A DNA stretch of 64,000 nt from Hymenobacter profundi (GCF_019334315.1 NZ_JAHWGL010000006.1:29035-93034); one strand, 5' to 3'; positions 1 through 7,767 are shown, counted from the first letter of the stretch. The notes: generated by a model not told the origin, from the letters alone. Numbers and translations: made by a program.

Positions 1-268
1 CATCTACTGACGCCAGCACGCGGTGCTCGTAGGGACGCCACTCCGTAAAGTTGCCCAGGTAGTCGAATACGTCCTTGGAATTGGTGTGGAAGATGTGCGG
101 ACCGTATTTGTGGATCAGGATACCTTCTTCGTTGTAATGATCATAGGCGTTGCCGGCAATATGACTACGCTTATCAATGATGAGTACTTTCTTGTTGGAA
201 CGAGTGGCTAGCCGCTCGGCCAGCACGCTGCCGGCAAACCCGGCCCCGACGATGAGATAATCAAACAT
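1..268 (-). CDS. glf: UDP-galactopyranose mutase, N-terminal part (cut by window edge)
   Basis: The 89 visible N-terminal codons read MFDYLIVGAGFAGSVLAERL and continue through an IDKRSHIAGNAYDHYNEEG stretch and a KYGPHIFHT motif. This is the FAD-binding Rossmann start and the substrate-side motif of Glf, which interconverts UDP-galactopyranose and UDP-galactofuranose for cell-surface glycans. The ATG at 266-268 is the natural start because the glycine-rich dinucleotide fold begins at residue 6. The rest of the gene lies left of the window. A glycosyltransferase gene is just upstream on the same strand, so both probably belong to one polysaccharide locus. No Shine-Dalgarno box is visible. Confidence 0.92.
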   Translation of the reverse strand, partial: MFDYLIVGAGFAGSVLAERLATRSNKKVLIIDKRSHIAGNAYDHYNEEGILIHKYGPHIFHTNSKDVFDYLGNFTEWRPYEHRVLASVD

Positions 269-322
269 AATAGAGGGGTGTTTTGGGTTGTATGGTAGAA
301 AGTTTAGTGTAAAAGCAAGTGC

Positions 323-1582
323 TTATATACGTTCGTCGGGGGTAGTGGTGGCAGCCGAGTCTTCCGAGGTCGGATTCGTTTTACGCTCTATGCGGTCCTG
401 CATGAGCTTTACCATTTGCTGCCAAGTCAAATCCCAGGAAATGGTACCGAGGTACTCGTCGGTGCGCTGGCGCCAGTCGGCATCCTGGTGTTGCTGCAAG
501 GCCTTTTCAATACCTTGGGCAAACTCATCGGCAGTGGACGCAATATGCACTAGGTTCAGGTCGCCGTAGGGCCGTACCACGTCGCGGATGGGTGTGCTCA
601 CCACTGGGCGGCCAGCAGCCAAGTATTCGGGCGTTTTGGTAGGCGAAATAAACTTGGTGCTTTCGTTGTCAGCAAACAGAAGCGTTGCTACATCCCAACC
701 CCGTAGGTAGGCGGGTAGTTCCTGATAATCCTTGCCGCCGAGATAATGAATATTGGCGGTGCGCGGCAGGCTAGCCGGGTCGATTTTCACTACCGGCCCG
801 ATAATGACAAATTGCCACTCAGGATGGGCTTCAGCCAAGGCACCCAGCAACTCAATATCAAGGCGCTCATCTACTACCCCAAAGAAGCCAACGCGCGGGT
901 GCGCAATGCCGGCCTGGTCAGCTGGCTCGAGCATCTCCTGGCGGGCTTGGCCGAAGTGGTCTTTATCGATGCTACTTGGGAAAGGGTGCGCGTCGCGGTG
1001 CTGCTGGCTTTTGGCTTCGTAGAGCGTATGCCCACCGGTGAACACCAAATCGGCTTTGCCGAACAGCTCTTGCTCTCGCTCGCGCAAGGTAGGCGGCGCG
1101 AACTTAAACGCGGCCAACTCGTCCATGCAGTCATACACGGTCAGCAAGGGCTTAAATTGGCGCGACTTGTCCAGCGCCATGGGCGTGTAGTACCAAAAAA
1201 TATAATTTTCGATGCTGTTTTCGCCAAAAAAGCGGGCCAATAGCTCGTATTGTACTTGGTTGCTGTGCGCCTCATCGAGGCCGTGGGGTAGGTGCGCTAC
1301 TACTACCTTCAGCCCATTCTGCCGGTCCTTGATTTCGAGGTGCGGCTCCACCTGATCGGGGTGAACAAAGGCATCTTCGACGTAGAACACGCGGCCTTGC
1401 TGCGCGAACCGCGACAACAAGTGCTGGGGACGCTGCCATACAAAATCCCAGTGCAGGTGCGCAAAACACACCAAATCAGGCACGGTGGTATCGTTGGTAG
1501 CGGGAAGAGGATGTAAAACAGGAACGGAAGCGGCAGCTACAGTATCGCGCGCAGGTTCTTTGGCCGAAGGCGGAGACGGCAT
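323..1582 (-). CDS. glycosyltransferase, GT4/TuaH-like
   Basis: A protein of about 419 residues. The N-terminal part carries FAHLHWDFVWQRPQHLLSRF, typical of TuaH-like GT4 enzymes, and the C-terminal part carries TKTPEYLAAGRPVVSTPIRD, which matches the donor-binding EYLA(A)G(R/K)PVV region of GT-B glycosyltransferases. A longer frame opens at 1678, but its extra 32 residues look non-coding and the ATG at 1580-1582 (MPSPPSAKEP) is more plausible. It probably adds a sugar to an exopolysaccharide or lipid-linked glycan together with the neighbouring glf gene, 54 bases downstream. The sugar and acceptor cannot be read from the sequence. Confidence 0.8.
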   Translation of the reverse strand: MPSPPSAKEPARDTVAAASVPVLHPLPATNDTTVPDLVCFAHLHWDFVWQRPQHLLSRFAQQGRVFYVEDAFVHPDQVEPHLEIKDRQNGLKVVVAHLPHGLDEAHSNQVQYELLARFFGENSIENYIFWYYTPMALDKSRQFKPLLTVYDCMDELAAFKFAPPTLREREQELFGKADLVFTGGHTLYEAKSQQHRDAHPFPSSIDKDHFGQARQEMLEPADQAGIAHPRVGFFGVVDERLDIELLGALAEAHPEWQFVIIGPVVKIDPASLPRTANIHYLGGKDYQELPAYLRGWDVATLLFADNESTKFISPTKTPEYLAAGRPVVSTPIRDVVRPYGDLNLVHIASTADEFAQGIEKALQQHQDADWRQRTDEYLGTISWDLTWQQMVKLMQDRIERKTNPTSEDSAATTTPDERI

Positions 1583-1720
1583 GTACAAAAGCAGTAAAAA
1601 AGTAGAGGATGGCCCACGTACAGCAGATCTCACACTTACCTGTAGCGTAGTATTTCTGACATACGGAGTTGCCAACAAAAAGATATTGTTGAGCTAGGGC
1701 AATTCCGTGGGCTTTTTCCG

Positions 1721-2287
1721 CTACTGTTTAGCTTTTTCCTCAAATGCTGCTTCGGGGGATGCGGGTGCCGTGAGCACCCGCTGAAATTCTACGGCATCGT
1801 CCCAGCTAGTGGGCGTGCGCAGCCAGTCGCGCCGGACGCCCACGCGCCGGAAACCCGCCGCCCGAAACAGGCGCAAACTGGCCGTGTTGCGCGCCGATAC
1901 GGTGCAGTACAACTGGTGCAGGCGCAAGGTATGGTAGGCGTAGTCGAGCACTAGCTCCAGGGCCGCCAGCGCAAAGCCCTGCCGCCGCTCGGTAGCCAGT
2001 ATGGTGATGCCTACCCCCGCGCGTTGGTGCAAGGGGTCGTAGTTGAAAAAATCAAGCGTGCCAATGGGCCGCTCATCTTCGGTGGCACAAATCACCAGGC
2101 GTAGCTGGCGCACCTCGTGCCAATCGGCGGCGGCGTGGTCGAGGTAGCGGCGCAGCATGTAGCGCGACACGGGCGCCAGCGTGTCAGATACACCCCAAAT
2201 CACGGGGTCGTTCTCGAGTTGATACAGAAAGTCTAAATCGGATTTTTCCAGCGCCCGCAAGCTCACTAATGGACAACGCAGCATCAA
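1721..2287 (-). CDS. GNAT family N-acetyltransferase (RimJ/SpeG-like)
   Basis: 188 residues with the GNAT fold order. It starts LRALEKSDLDFLYQLENDP, as in RimJ/RimL and SpeG relatives, has an IGTLDFFNYDP strand, the acetyl-CoA loop GVGITILATERRQGFA near residues 92-107, and a C-terminal SARNTASLRLFRAAGF segment. The substrate is unknown; spermidine and ribosomal protein N-termini are the usual ones for relatives. Start is at one of two adjacent ATGs (2287 or 2284). A TATCTTG box lies 5 bases upstream of the first ATG, a near match to the -7 consensus. It is a single gene with a repeat remnant between it and dapF. Confidence 0.8.
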   Translation of the reverse strand: MMLRCPLVSLRALEKSDLDFLYQLENDPVIWGVSDTLAPVSRYMLRRYLDHAAADWHEVRQLRLVICATEDERPIGTLDFFNYDPLHQRAGVGITILATERRQGFALAALELVLDYAYHTLRLHQLYCTVSARNTASLRLFRAAGFRRVGVRRDWLRTPTSWDDAVEFQRVLTAPASPEAAFEEKAKQ

Positions 2288-2342
2288 CTCAAGATAGAAA
2301 TTCGCGAATAGAGACTAAACTATGGTAATAAAACGAGCCAAA

Positions 2343-2396
2343 AGAACGTCATTTCTTCTCTTTGCTTAATGCGCAACATGGTCGAAAGGACGTTCT
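2343..2396. repeat. degenerate intergenic palindrome
   Basis: AGAACGTC (2343-2350) is repeated inverted as GACGTTCT (2389-2396) around a 38-base loop. The left side AAAGAACGTCAT recurs, on the other strand, at the edge of the 5207-5250 repeat, so this may be a decayed member of the same family. It sits between the GNAT gene and dapF. Confidence 0.4.
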
Positions 2397-2412
2397 ATTC
2401 AAACAAGCCGAG

Positions 2413-3222
2413 CTACGCTATTTCGATGGTTCCATCGAACACGCGGGTAGCAGGACCACTGAGGTAGATATCGGTAAACGAGCCATCGGGGTGCGACTGG
2501 AAGCCCACGCGCAGGTCGCCGCCAGGCGTGCGCAGGTGCACGGGGCTGCTGGCACCGCGCCGCGAGGCGGCTAACGCTACGGCCGTTACGCCGGTGCCGC
2601 AGCTTTGGGTTTCGTCTTCTACCCCCCGCTCGTAGGTGCGTACCTGCCAGGGCGCATCAGGCGCGCTAGGTTCTTCCACGAAGTTGACGTTGGTGCCTTT
2701 ATCGGCGTAGAGCGCGCCATAGCGCACGGCCCTACCCTCAGCAAACACATTGAAGGCAGCCAAGGACTCAGCGGGTAAGAACCGTACGAGATGGGGCGAG
2801 CCGGTATTCAGAAATACACCGTCGTGAGCTGCTACTTCTTCTTGCCCGGCTACGTCCTGCATGCGCAGGTGCACGGTGCCGTCGGCGTCGATACTGGCCT
2901 CGTGGGGTCCGTCGGCGGCCAGGAAACGGGCGGTGGCATCAATTACGCCTACCTGGCGGGCAAAGGCTACGGTGCAGCGTCCGCCGTTGCCGCACATAGA
3001 GCCCAGGTGCCCGTCGGCATTGAAGTACACCATCTCGAAATCGTACTCGGGATGCAGACGCAGCAAAATCAAGCCATCCGCCCCAATGCCGCGGCGCCGG
3101 TCGCAGAGGCGGTGCACGAGTTGGTGGTTGGCGGCGTCGAACTGATTGGCCCGGTCATCTACCATCACGAAGTCGTTGCCGGTGCCTTGGTACTTGAAGA
3201 AGGAAAGCTGCGTGGTCGTCAT
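2413..3222 (-). CDS. dapF: diaminopimelate epimerase
   Basis: 269 residues, the normal length. DapF converts LL- to meso-diaminopimelate for lysine and peptidoglycan synthesis, without a cofactor, using two cysteines as acid and base. Both are visible: C77 in the MCGNGGR motif and C208 in the SCGTG motif. The N-terminus FFKYQGTGNDFVMVD is also diagnostic. The ATG at 3220-3222 lies only 4 bases after a TATCTTTG box, so the mRNA may have almost no leader. It diverges from the methyltransferase gene at 3273. Confidence 0.97.
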   Translation of the reverse strand: MTTTQLSFFKYQGTGNDFVMVDDRANQFDAANHQLVHRLCDRRRGIGADGLILLRLHPEYDFEMVYFNADGHLGSMCGNGGRCTVAFARQVGVIDATARFLAADGPHEASIDADGTVHLRMQDVAGQEEVAAHDGVFLNTGSPHLVRFLPAESLAAFNVFAEGRAVRYGALYADKGTNVNFVEEPSAPDAPWQVRTYERGVEDETQSCGTGVTAVALAASRRGASSPVHLRTPGGDLRVGFQSHPDGSFTDIYLSGPATRVFDGTIEIA

Positions 3223-3226
3223 GTTG

Positions 3227-3234
3227 CAAAGATA
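3227..3234 (-). promoter_or_regulatory. -7 element TATCTTTG of dapF
   Basis: On the minus strand TATCTTTG matches the Bacteroidota -7 consensus TAnnTTTG exactly. It is followed by CAAC and then the dapF ATG. No TTG is seen at the usual 19-base spacing upstream. Confidence 0.6.
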
Positions 3235-3259
3235 CGGCGCGGCGTTCTACCCTACTCCC

Positions 3260-3267
3260 TACCTTTG
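3260..3267 (+). promoter_or_regulatory. -7 element TACCTTTG of the methyltransferase gene
   Basis: TACCTTTG matches TAnnTTTG exactly and is followed by TGGCT and the ATG at 3273. The box overlaps the GTG that could otherwise act as an upstream start, which argues for the ATG. No clear -33 TTG at standard spacing. Confidence 0.6.
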
Positions 3268-3272
3268 TGGCT

Positions 3273-4154
3273 ATGTACTCTTTCCTTACCACCGGCACCT
3301 GGCCTGACTACGAACTGCTGGACGCAGGCAACTTCGAGAAACTGGAGCGCTTCGGCCAATACATTCTGGCCCGACCCGAGCCGCAGGCTATCTGGGATCC
3401 GCACCTGCCGGCCTCGGAGTGGCAGCGTGCCCATGCTGCTTTCACCCGCGAGAAAGGCAGCCAGGAGCGCGGCCAGTGGAAGCTGAAACCCAGCATGCCC
3501 GAGCAGTGGATCATCAATTACGACCAGGGCGACCTGCACCTGAAATTTCGGTTGGGTTTGTCGTCGTTCAAGCACGTGGGGCTGTTTCCGGAGCAGGACC
3601 CCAACTGGCGTTTTATATTCGAGCAAACCAAAAAGCGCCGTGCCCCTACCCCGCGGGTGCTGAACCTGTTTGCCTACACGGGTGCCGCTACCCTGGCCGC
3701 CCGCGCCGCCGGTGCCGACGTGACGCACCTGGACTCGGTGAAGCAAGTAAATTTCTGGGCCCGCGACAACATGGAAGCATCGGGCATTGACGGTGTGCGC
3801 TGGCTGGTGGAAGATGCCATGAAGTACGTGCGCCGCGAGGTGAAGCGGGGCAACAAATACCAGGGCCTGATCTTGGACCCGCCCGCCTACGGCCGCGGCC
3901 CCAACGGCGAAAAATGGCAGCTGGAAGACGAACTGAACGAGATGCTCAAGCTCTGCCGCGAGTTGCTAGACCCACAAGATCATTTCTTTCTGATCAACCT
4001 GTATTCGCTGGGCTTTTCGGCGTTGATTCTGGACAATCTGACCACCGCCATCTTCGGCGTGTCGGCTGGGCAGCGCGAAATCGGGGAAATATACCTGCAC
4101 GACCAAGGCCAGCGCAAGCTGCCGCTGGGCACCTTCTGCCGATTTGCTACGTAG
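3273..4154 (+). CDS. class I SAM-dependent methyltransferase (RlmI/RlmK-like domain)
   Basis: About 293 residues. The SAM-binding motif I is LNLFAYTGAATLAARAAGAD (near residue 130), and the catalytic loop LDPPAYGRG lies near residue 202. This arrangement matches the catalytic domain of 23S rRNA cytosine methyltransferases and their relatives, but no PUA domain is seen, so the target is open. A GTG start six bases earlier (3267) is possible, but it overlaps the -7 box. The TAG stop at 4152-4154 is supplied by the left end of a palindromic repeat (4151-4249), so the original C-terminus may have been altered. Confidence 0.8.
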   Translation: MYSFLTTGTWPDYELLDAGNFEKLERFGQYILARPEPQAIWDPHLPASEWQRAHAAFTREKGSQERGQWKLKPSMPEQWIINYDQGDLHLKFRLGLSSFKHVGLFPEQDPNWRFIFEQTKKRRAPTPRVLNLFAYTGAATLAARAAGADVTHLDSVKQVNFWARDNMEASGIDGVRWLVEDAMKYVRREVKRGNKYQGLILDPPAYGRGPNGEKWQLEDELNEMLKLCRELLDPQDHFFLINLYSLGFSALILDNLTTAIFGVSAGQREIGEIYLHDQGQRKLPLGTFCRFAT

Positions 4155-4249
4155 GGGCGCGTTGCGCGCCCCTCGTTGAACAACTGTTACTTTGTCCTGT
4201 CCCTAGCCAAAACGCACCCAAAAACAATGGGTGCGTAACGTGCCCCTAC
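4151..4249. repeat. MITE-like palindromic element with 13-bp terminal inverted repeats
   Basis: The ends GTAGGGGCGCGTT (4151-4163) and AACGTGCCCCTAC (4237-4249) are inverted copies with one mismatch. Inside are two perfect hairpins: a 9-bp stem with a 3-base loop (4153-4173) and a 9-bp stem with a 7-base loop (4212-4220 with 4228-4236). The element fills the whole gap. It begins one base before the TAG stop of the methyltransferase and ends two bases before the ATG of the phosphatase gene. No transposase is encoded. Confidence 0.65.
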
Positions 4250-4251
4250 CT

Positions 4252-5199
4252 ATGCACCCAACCCGCCACCGTCGCCTTGCCCTGATTGATATGGGCACTA
4301 ATACCTTTCACCTGCTGATTGTGGAGCTGCCCGAGGCTGCGCATGTAGCGCCCAAAACGTTGCTGAGCACCAAAGCCGGCGTGAAGCTGGGCGAGGGCGG
4401 GGTGAGCAAGGGCGAGTTGCAGCCCGCCGCCATGGACCGTGCCCTGCATACGCTACAAGGCTTCAAAGAGGAAATAGAACTGCACCAAGTAACCGAAGTG
4501 CGCGCCACTGCCACCAGCGCCGTGCGCGTGGCCCGCAACGGCCGCGAGTTTGTGCAGCGTGTGTTCGAGGAAACGGGCATTCAGGTAGACGTTATCGACG
4601 GCGCCCGCGAGGCCGAGCTGATTGCCTACGGCATCCGGCAGGCCGTGCCACTGGGTAGTACTCGCCATTTGCTGATGGACATTGGCGGCGGCTCGGTGGA
4701 GTTTATCATTGCCGATGCCGATACCATTTTCTGGAAGCAGAGCTTCGAGATTGGCGGGCAACGGCTGCTGGACCAGTTTTTCCGCCACGACCCCCTCCTA
4801 CCCTCTGATATTGCCGACGAGCAGGCCTACTTGGCTACCGCGCTGGCGCCCCTCACGGCGGCCGTGCAGCAGCACCAGCCCACGGTGCTGGTGGGTTCCT
4901 CGGGCACCTTCGATACGCTGGCCGACATGCACGCCGCCCGTGTGGGCGAGCCGCGCCCTACCCCACCGCCGGCTACTACCCTCTCCACAGAGAGCTTCTA
5001 CGAAAGCTACCGCCTATTCCGCACCCTGGACAATGCCGGCCGTCGTGCCCTACCTGGTATGCTGCCTATGCGTGCCGATATGATTGTGGTGGCCAGCGTC
5101 CTCATCGACTACGTGCTGCAAACCTATAGTCTCACGCAGATTATTGCCTCGGCTTACGCTTTGAAAGAAGGCATGCTGGCGGAGATGTTGGCGTCATAG
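4252..5199 (+). CDS. Ppx/GppA family phosphatase
   Basis: 315 residues from the ATG at 4252. The ASKHA-fold phosphate-binding loops are visible as LIDMGTNTFHLLIVE (near residue 10) and LMDIGGGSVEF (near 140), together with the family segment EVRATATSAVRVARN. Relatives hydrolyse polyphosphate or pppGpp, and bacteria with this short single-domain form often use it as an exopolyphosphatase; the exact substrate is inferred only. A longer frame starts at 4231 inside the upstream repeat, but the ATG at 4252 gives the normal N-terminus. Confidence 0.88.
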   Translation: MHPTRHRRLALIDMGTNTFHLLIVELPEAAHVAPKTLLSTKAGVKLGEGGVSKGELQPAAMDRALHTLQGFKEEIELHQVTEVRATATSAVRVARNGREFVQRVFEETGIQVDVIDGAREAELIAYGIRQAVPLGSTRHLLMDIGGGSVEFIIADADTIFWKQSFEIGGQRLLDQFFRHDPLLPSDIADEQAYLATALAPLTAAVQQHQPTVLVGSSGTFDTLADMHAARVGEPRPTPPPATTLSTESFYESYRLFRTLDNAGRRALPGMLPMRADMIVVASVLIDYVLQTYSLTQIIASAYALKEGMLAEMLAS

Positions 5200-5206
5200 C
5201 AACCTT

Positions 5207-5250
5207 GTCATGCTTCGACTCCGCTACGCTGCGCTTAGCATGACGTTCTT
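5207..5250. repeat. palindromic intergenic repeat, GTCATGCT family
   Basis: GTCATGCT (5207-5214) and AGCATGAC (5237-5244) form an 8-bp stem around an inner sequence containing CTCCGCTAC. The same inner word, as GTAGCGGAG, occurs in both arms of the 9711-9876 snapback. It lies 7 bases after the phosphatase stop codon. Confidence 0.6.
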
Positions 5251-5274
5251 TCACAGAAATAGCTTCACAACCAC

Positions 5275-6336
5275 ATGACCTTCTCCTACAACCATCTTTT
5301 CACCTTCACCGAAAACGTGTTCCGCAGCATGGGCTGCCCGGAGGCCGATGCGACCCTAGCCACCGAAAGCCTGCTGGCGGCCGACTTGCGCGGAGTAGAC
5401 TCGCATGGTGTGGCGCGGCTGATTGGCTATGTGCGACTTTGGGAAGCCGGCCGCATCAACCCTACCCCCCGCGTGGGCGTCACCTACGAAACGCCCAGTA
5501 CGGCCGTGGTGGATGGCGACGGAGGCCTGGGCCTGGTGGTAGCGCCCAAGGCCATGGAGGTGGCTATTGAGAAAGCACGCGTGGCGGGCACGGGCTGGGT
5601 ATCGGTGCGCAACTCCAACCACTTCGGTATTGCGGGCTACCATGCCATGAAGGCGCTGGCGCACGATATGATTGGGCTGGCCATGACCAACGCCTCGCCC
5701 CTGGTGGCTCCTACCCACTCCCTCGACCGACTGCTGGGCACTAACCCCATTGCCGTAGCCATTCCGGCCGCCGAGCAGCCCGACTTTGTGGCGGACTTTG
5801 CTACCACTACTGCTGCCAACGGCAAGCTAGAAATTCTGCAACGCAAGAACCAACCCGCCCCTACCGGCTGGATTCAGGACAAGGACGGCAACGTATCAAC
5901 CAACCCGAATGAGCTAAAGGATGGTGGCGCCCTGCAACCGCTGGGCGGCGAAACCGGCTCGCACAAGGGCTACTGCCTGGGTAGCGTGGTCGATATTTTT
6001 TCGGCAGTGCTCAGCGGAGCCAATTACGGGCCGTGGGTGCCGCCCTTCGTGGCGTTTCTGCAACCGCCTGCCGATCCGGTGGGCCAGGGCATTGGGCACT
6101 TTTTCGGGGCGATGCGCGTAGACGCCTTCCGCCCCGCCGACGAGTTCAAAGCACACATGGACAATTGGATTTCCACCTTCCGCAACGCCCGCGCCGTGCC
6201 TGGCCAGCAAGTGCTTATTCCTGGCGACCCAGAGCGCGAATCGTCGACCAAGCGGCTGCTGGAAGGCATTCCGCTTCTCGACCCCGTGGTGAAAGACTTG
6301 GAAACTGTAGGGCAGAAGTTTGGGATTACTTTGTAA
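5275..6336 (+). CDS. Ldh2 family malate/L-lactate/ureidoglycolate dehydrogenase
   Basis: 353 residues matching the Ldh2/MDH2 family of NAD(P)-dependent 2-hydroxyacid dehydrogenases, which use a fold unlike classical malate dehydrogenase. Visible family marks are DLRGVDSHGVARLIGYV near residue 40 (catalytic histidine), VRNSNHFGIAGYHA near 120, and TNPIAVAIPA near 160, all typical of NAD-binding in this family. The last 60 residues end in a helical tail, as in relatives. The true substrate cannot be chosen between malate, lactate and related acids. It stands alone on the plus strand, convergent with the L,D-transpeptidase gene. Confidence 0.88.
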   Translation: MTFSYNHLFTFTENVFRSMGCPEADATLATESLLAADLRGVDSHGVARLIGYVRLWEAGRINPTPRVGVTYETPSTAVVDGDGGLGLVVAPKAMEVAIEKARVAGTGWVSVRNSNHFGIAGYHAMKALAHDMIGLAMTNASPLVAPTHSLDRLLGTNPIAVAIPAAEQPDFVADFATTTAANGKLEILQRKNQPAPTGWIQDKDGNVSTNPNELKDGGALQPLGGETGSHKGYCLGSVVDIFSAVLSGANYGPWVPPFVAFLQPPADPVGQGIGHFFGAMRVDAFRPADEFKAHMDNWISTFRNARAVPGQQVLIPGDPERESSTKRLLEGIPLLDPVVKDLETVGQKFGITL

Positions 6337-6358
6337 AAACAACCTGTGCTACCAACGC

Positions 6359-6393
6359 AAACAGCCGCCGCGAATTTTTCGCAGCGGCTGTTT
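6359..6393 (-). terminator. terminator hairpin after the L,D-transpeptidase gene
   Basis: A 16-bp stem (6359-6374 with 6378-6393) around three bases. The single irregular pair is C/A in plus-strand RNA but U/G in minus-strand RNA, so the hairpin is intact only in the minus-strand transcript. It can stop readthrough between the two convergent genes. Confidence 0.6.
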
Positions 6394-6414
6394 ACGATTA
6401 GGGGTAGTCCGAAA

Positions 6415-7254
6415 TTAAATCAGTTGTCCTGTATTAGAATTTGCAGCGGCCAAGGCCTGTGCGGCTACGTTTTGATCAAGGTAGTGTGAACTGTAAGAAG
6501 CATCATTGCCGTTCAAAAACAAGCACGTATGCCCGCCTACTGCATCAATAATCTGTGCGTATTGGTCCATGGGTAGGGCCGGGCAACCCAGGCTGCGACC
6601 CAAACGGCCATACTGCCGGATAAAGTCTTCGCTCACATAATCAGCGCCGTGCATCACAACGGAGCGCTTCAGCGCATTGTCGTTGTAGCCTTCATCGAGG
6701 CCTACCAGCTTCAGAGAGCGGCCATGTTTACCCACGTACTCAGCCTGCGTCACATAGAAACCCAAGCTGCTCATGTTCGACTCGTTTTCGTTGGAAAAGT
6801 TGGTCGCCATGTTTTCGCCAGAGTTGTGGCCGTGCGCTACCAGCGTGTGGAAAAGTACTTGCTTGCTGTCCAGGTCCAGCACCCACAGGCGCTTTTCGGT
6901 GGAGGGTAGGCTGAAATCGATAACCGTCAGGCGGTCTTTCTCACCCAGCTTATCGGCTTTTTTTAGGTTGAGGTAGCCGGTCATAGCTTTCTCAAACACA
7001 CCGAATTGCATACCCTGCGCTTCCAAGTTCATATCCTGATACAGCTTGTCGAACCGCTGATTCAGGAAAGTGGCGCGCATCTCCTCGGCCGTGGGTAGGG
7101 TTTGGTGCGTACGAGCGCGCGCCAGCGTTTTGCTGACGGGTGCCGCTACCGGCGTGGCCAGAAACAAGGCGGCCACAAAAGGCATAATTCGACGCGTGAG
7201 CCGCTTGGCCCGGCGCTTCAGTCGCTGACGATGTACTACACTCGGCTTTTCCAT
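6415..7254 (-). CDS. murein L,D-transpeptidase, YkuD-type catalytic domain
   Basis: 279 residues from the ATG at 7252-7254. The N-terminus is strongly basic (RQRLKRRAKRLTRR) followed by a hydrophobic stretch MPFVAALFLATPVAAP, a signal peptide or anchor, so the enzyme acts in the periplasm. The catalytic part shows VVMHGADYVSED and GRSLGCPALPMD; the histidine and cysteine (near residue 222) form the YkuD active site that makes or edits 3-3 peptide crosslinks. A frame extension to 7296 (MCWCFFLPVRT) overlaps a terminator-like hairpin and is unlikely to be used. Confidence 0.88.
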   Translation of the reverse strand: MEKPSVVHRQRLKRRAKRLTRRIMPFVAALFLATPVAAPVSKTLARARTHQTLPTAEEMRATFLNQRFDKLYQDMNLEAQGMQFGVFEKAMTGYLNLKKADKLGEKDRLTVIDFSLPSTEKRLWVLDLDSKQVLFHTLVAHGHNSGENMATNFSNENESNMSSLGFYVTQAEYVGKHGRSLKLVGLDEGYNDNALKRSVVMHGADYVSEDFIRQYGRLGRSLGCPALPMDQYAQIIDAVGGHTCLFLNGNDASYSSHYLDQNVAAQALAAANSNTGQLI

Positions 7255-7278
7255 TGGGAGTAAGGTTCTTACTGGAAG

Positions 7279-7309
7279 AAAAAAGCACCAACACATTTGC
7301 CTGGTGCTT
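7279..7309 (-). terminator. orphan terminator or attenuator in the leader of the L,D-transpeptidase gene
   Basis: On the minus strand an 8-bp stem (7302-7309 with 7283-7290) is followed at once by a run of six T (7284-7279). It lies 25 bases upstream of the start codon, and no gene ends there, so it is either a leader attenuator or the end of an unseen small RNA. Confidence 0.5.
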
Positions 7310-7759
7310 ATCTGCTCCTATACGAACAATGTTAATGGATGATTCAGTTTCCGCCTACTTCATTTTATTAGGACGACACTATATTGTCATGGCATCTTCC
7401 AGAGGCCTTTTCGACTAGCTTCGCCACCAAAAAATTTAGAAAGACGCGCCTGTATTCAGCTTCATGTAAAACGGCCACCCACCATACGATGCAGCTCCCA
7501 CACAGGGGCAATTTTGCCGCATAGCTGGCCTTTAGTCTCGAACCATGCCTGGTTCCACTTGCTATTGAACAAGTTCGCGACCCAGGCCCCTACTTGGAAG
7601 CGGCGCAGTATAGCTCAGCACTACTTCTGAAATTCTAATCATTAAGTAATCTGGCACCTTCTGTTTCATGGTAGGGTAAGCACAAGGAAAATGCTTCCCT
7701 TTGGGAATATCACCCCGAGATTGACCAACTGCCCAACTACCCCGGCGTTGTTTCTTCGT
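7310..7759. other. 450-base intergenic region without a convincing gene
   Basis: No intact gene was found on either strand. On the minus strand, 7462-7612 holds about 50 open codons that read like decayed protein sequence, ending in ...FETKGQLCGKIAP and WELHRMVGGRFT before a stop, but without a start codon. A separate 35-codon frame begins with ATG at 7669 and stops at about 7565. No TAnnTTTG box was found on the minus strand here. Confidence 0.5.
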
Positions 7760-7767
7760 TACTTTTG
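7760..7767 (+). promoter_or_regulatory. -7 element TACTTTTG upstream of the Hsp70 gene
   Basis: TACTTTTG fits TAnnTTTG and lies about 100 bases upstream of the start codon at 7866, giving a leader of roughly 90 bases. No TTG at the standard -33 position. Confidence 0.4.

Noticed and set aside
288..1697. Several long plus-strand open frames opposite the glycosyltransferase gene
   Set aside because: They are antisense shadows in GC-rich coding sequence; the minus-strand product has clear family motifs and these do not.
4153..4236. Hairpins after the methyltransferase gene as an intrinsic terminator
   Set aside because: Neither stem is followed by a T tract, and both belong to the larger element with terminal inverted repeats.
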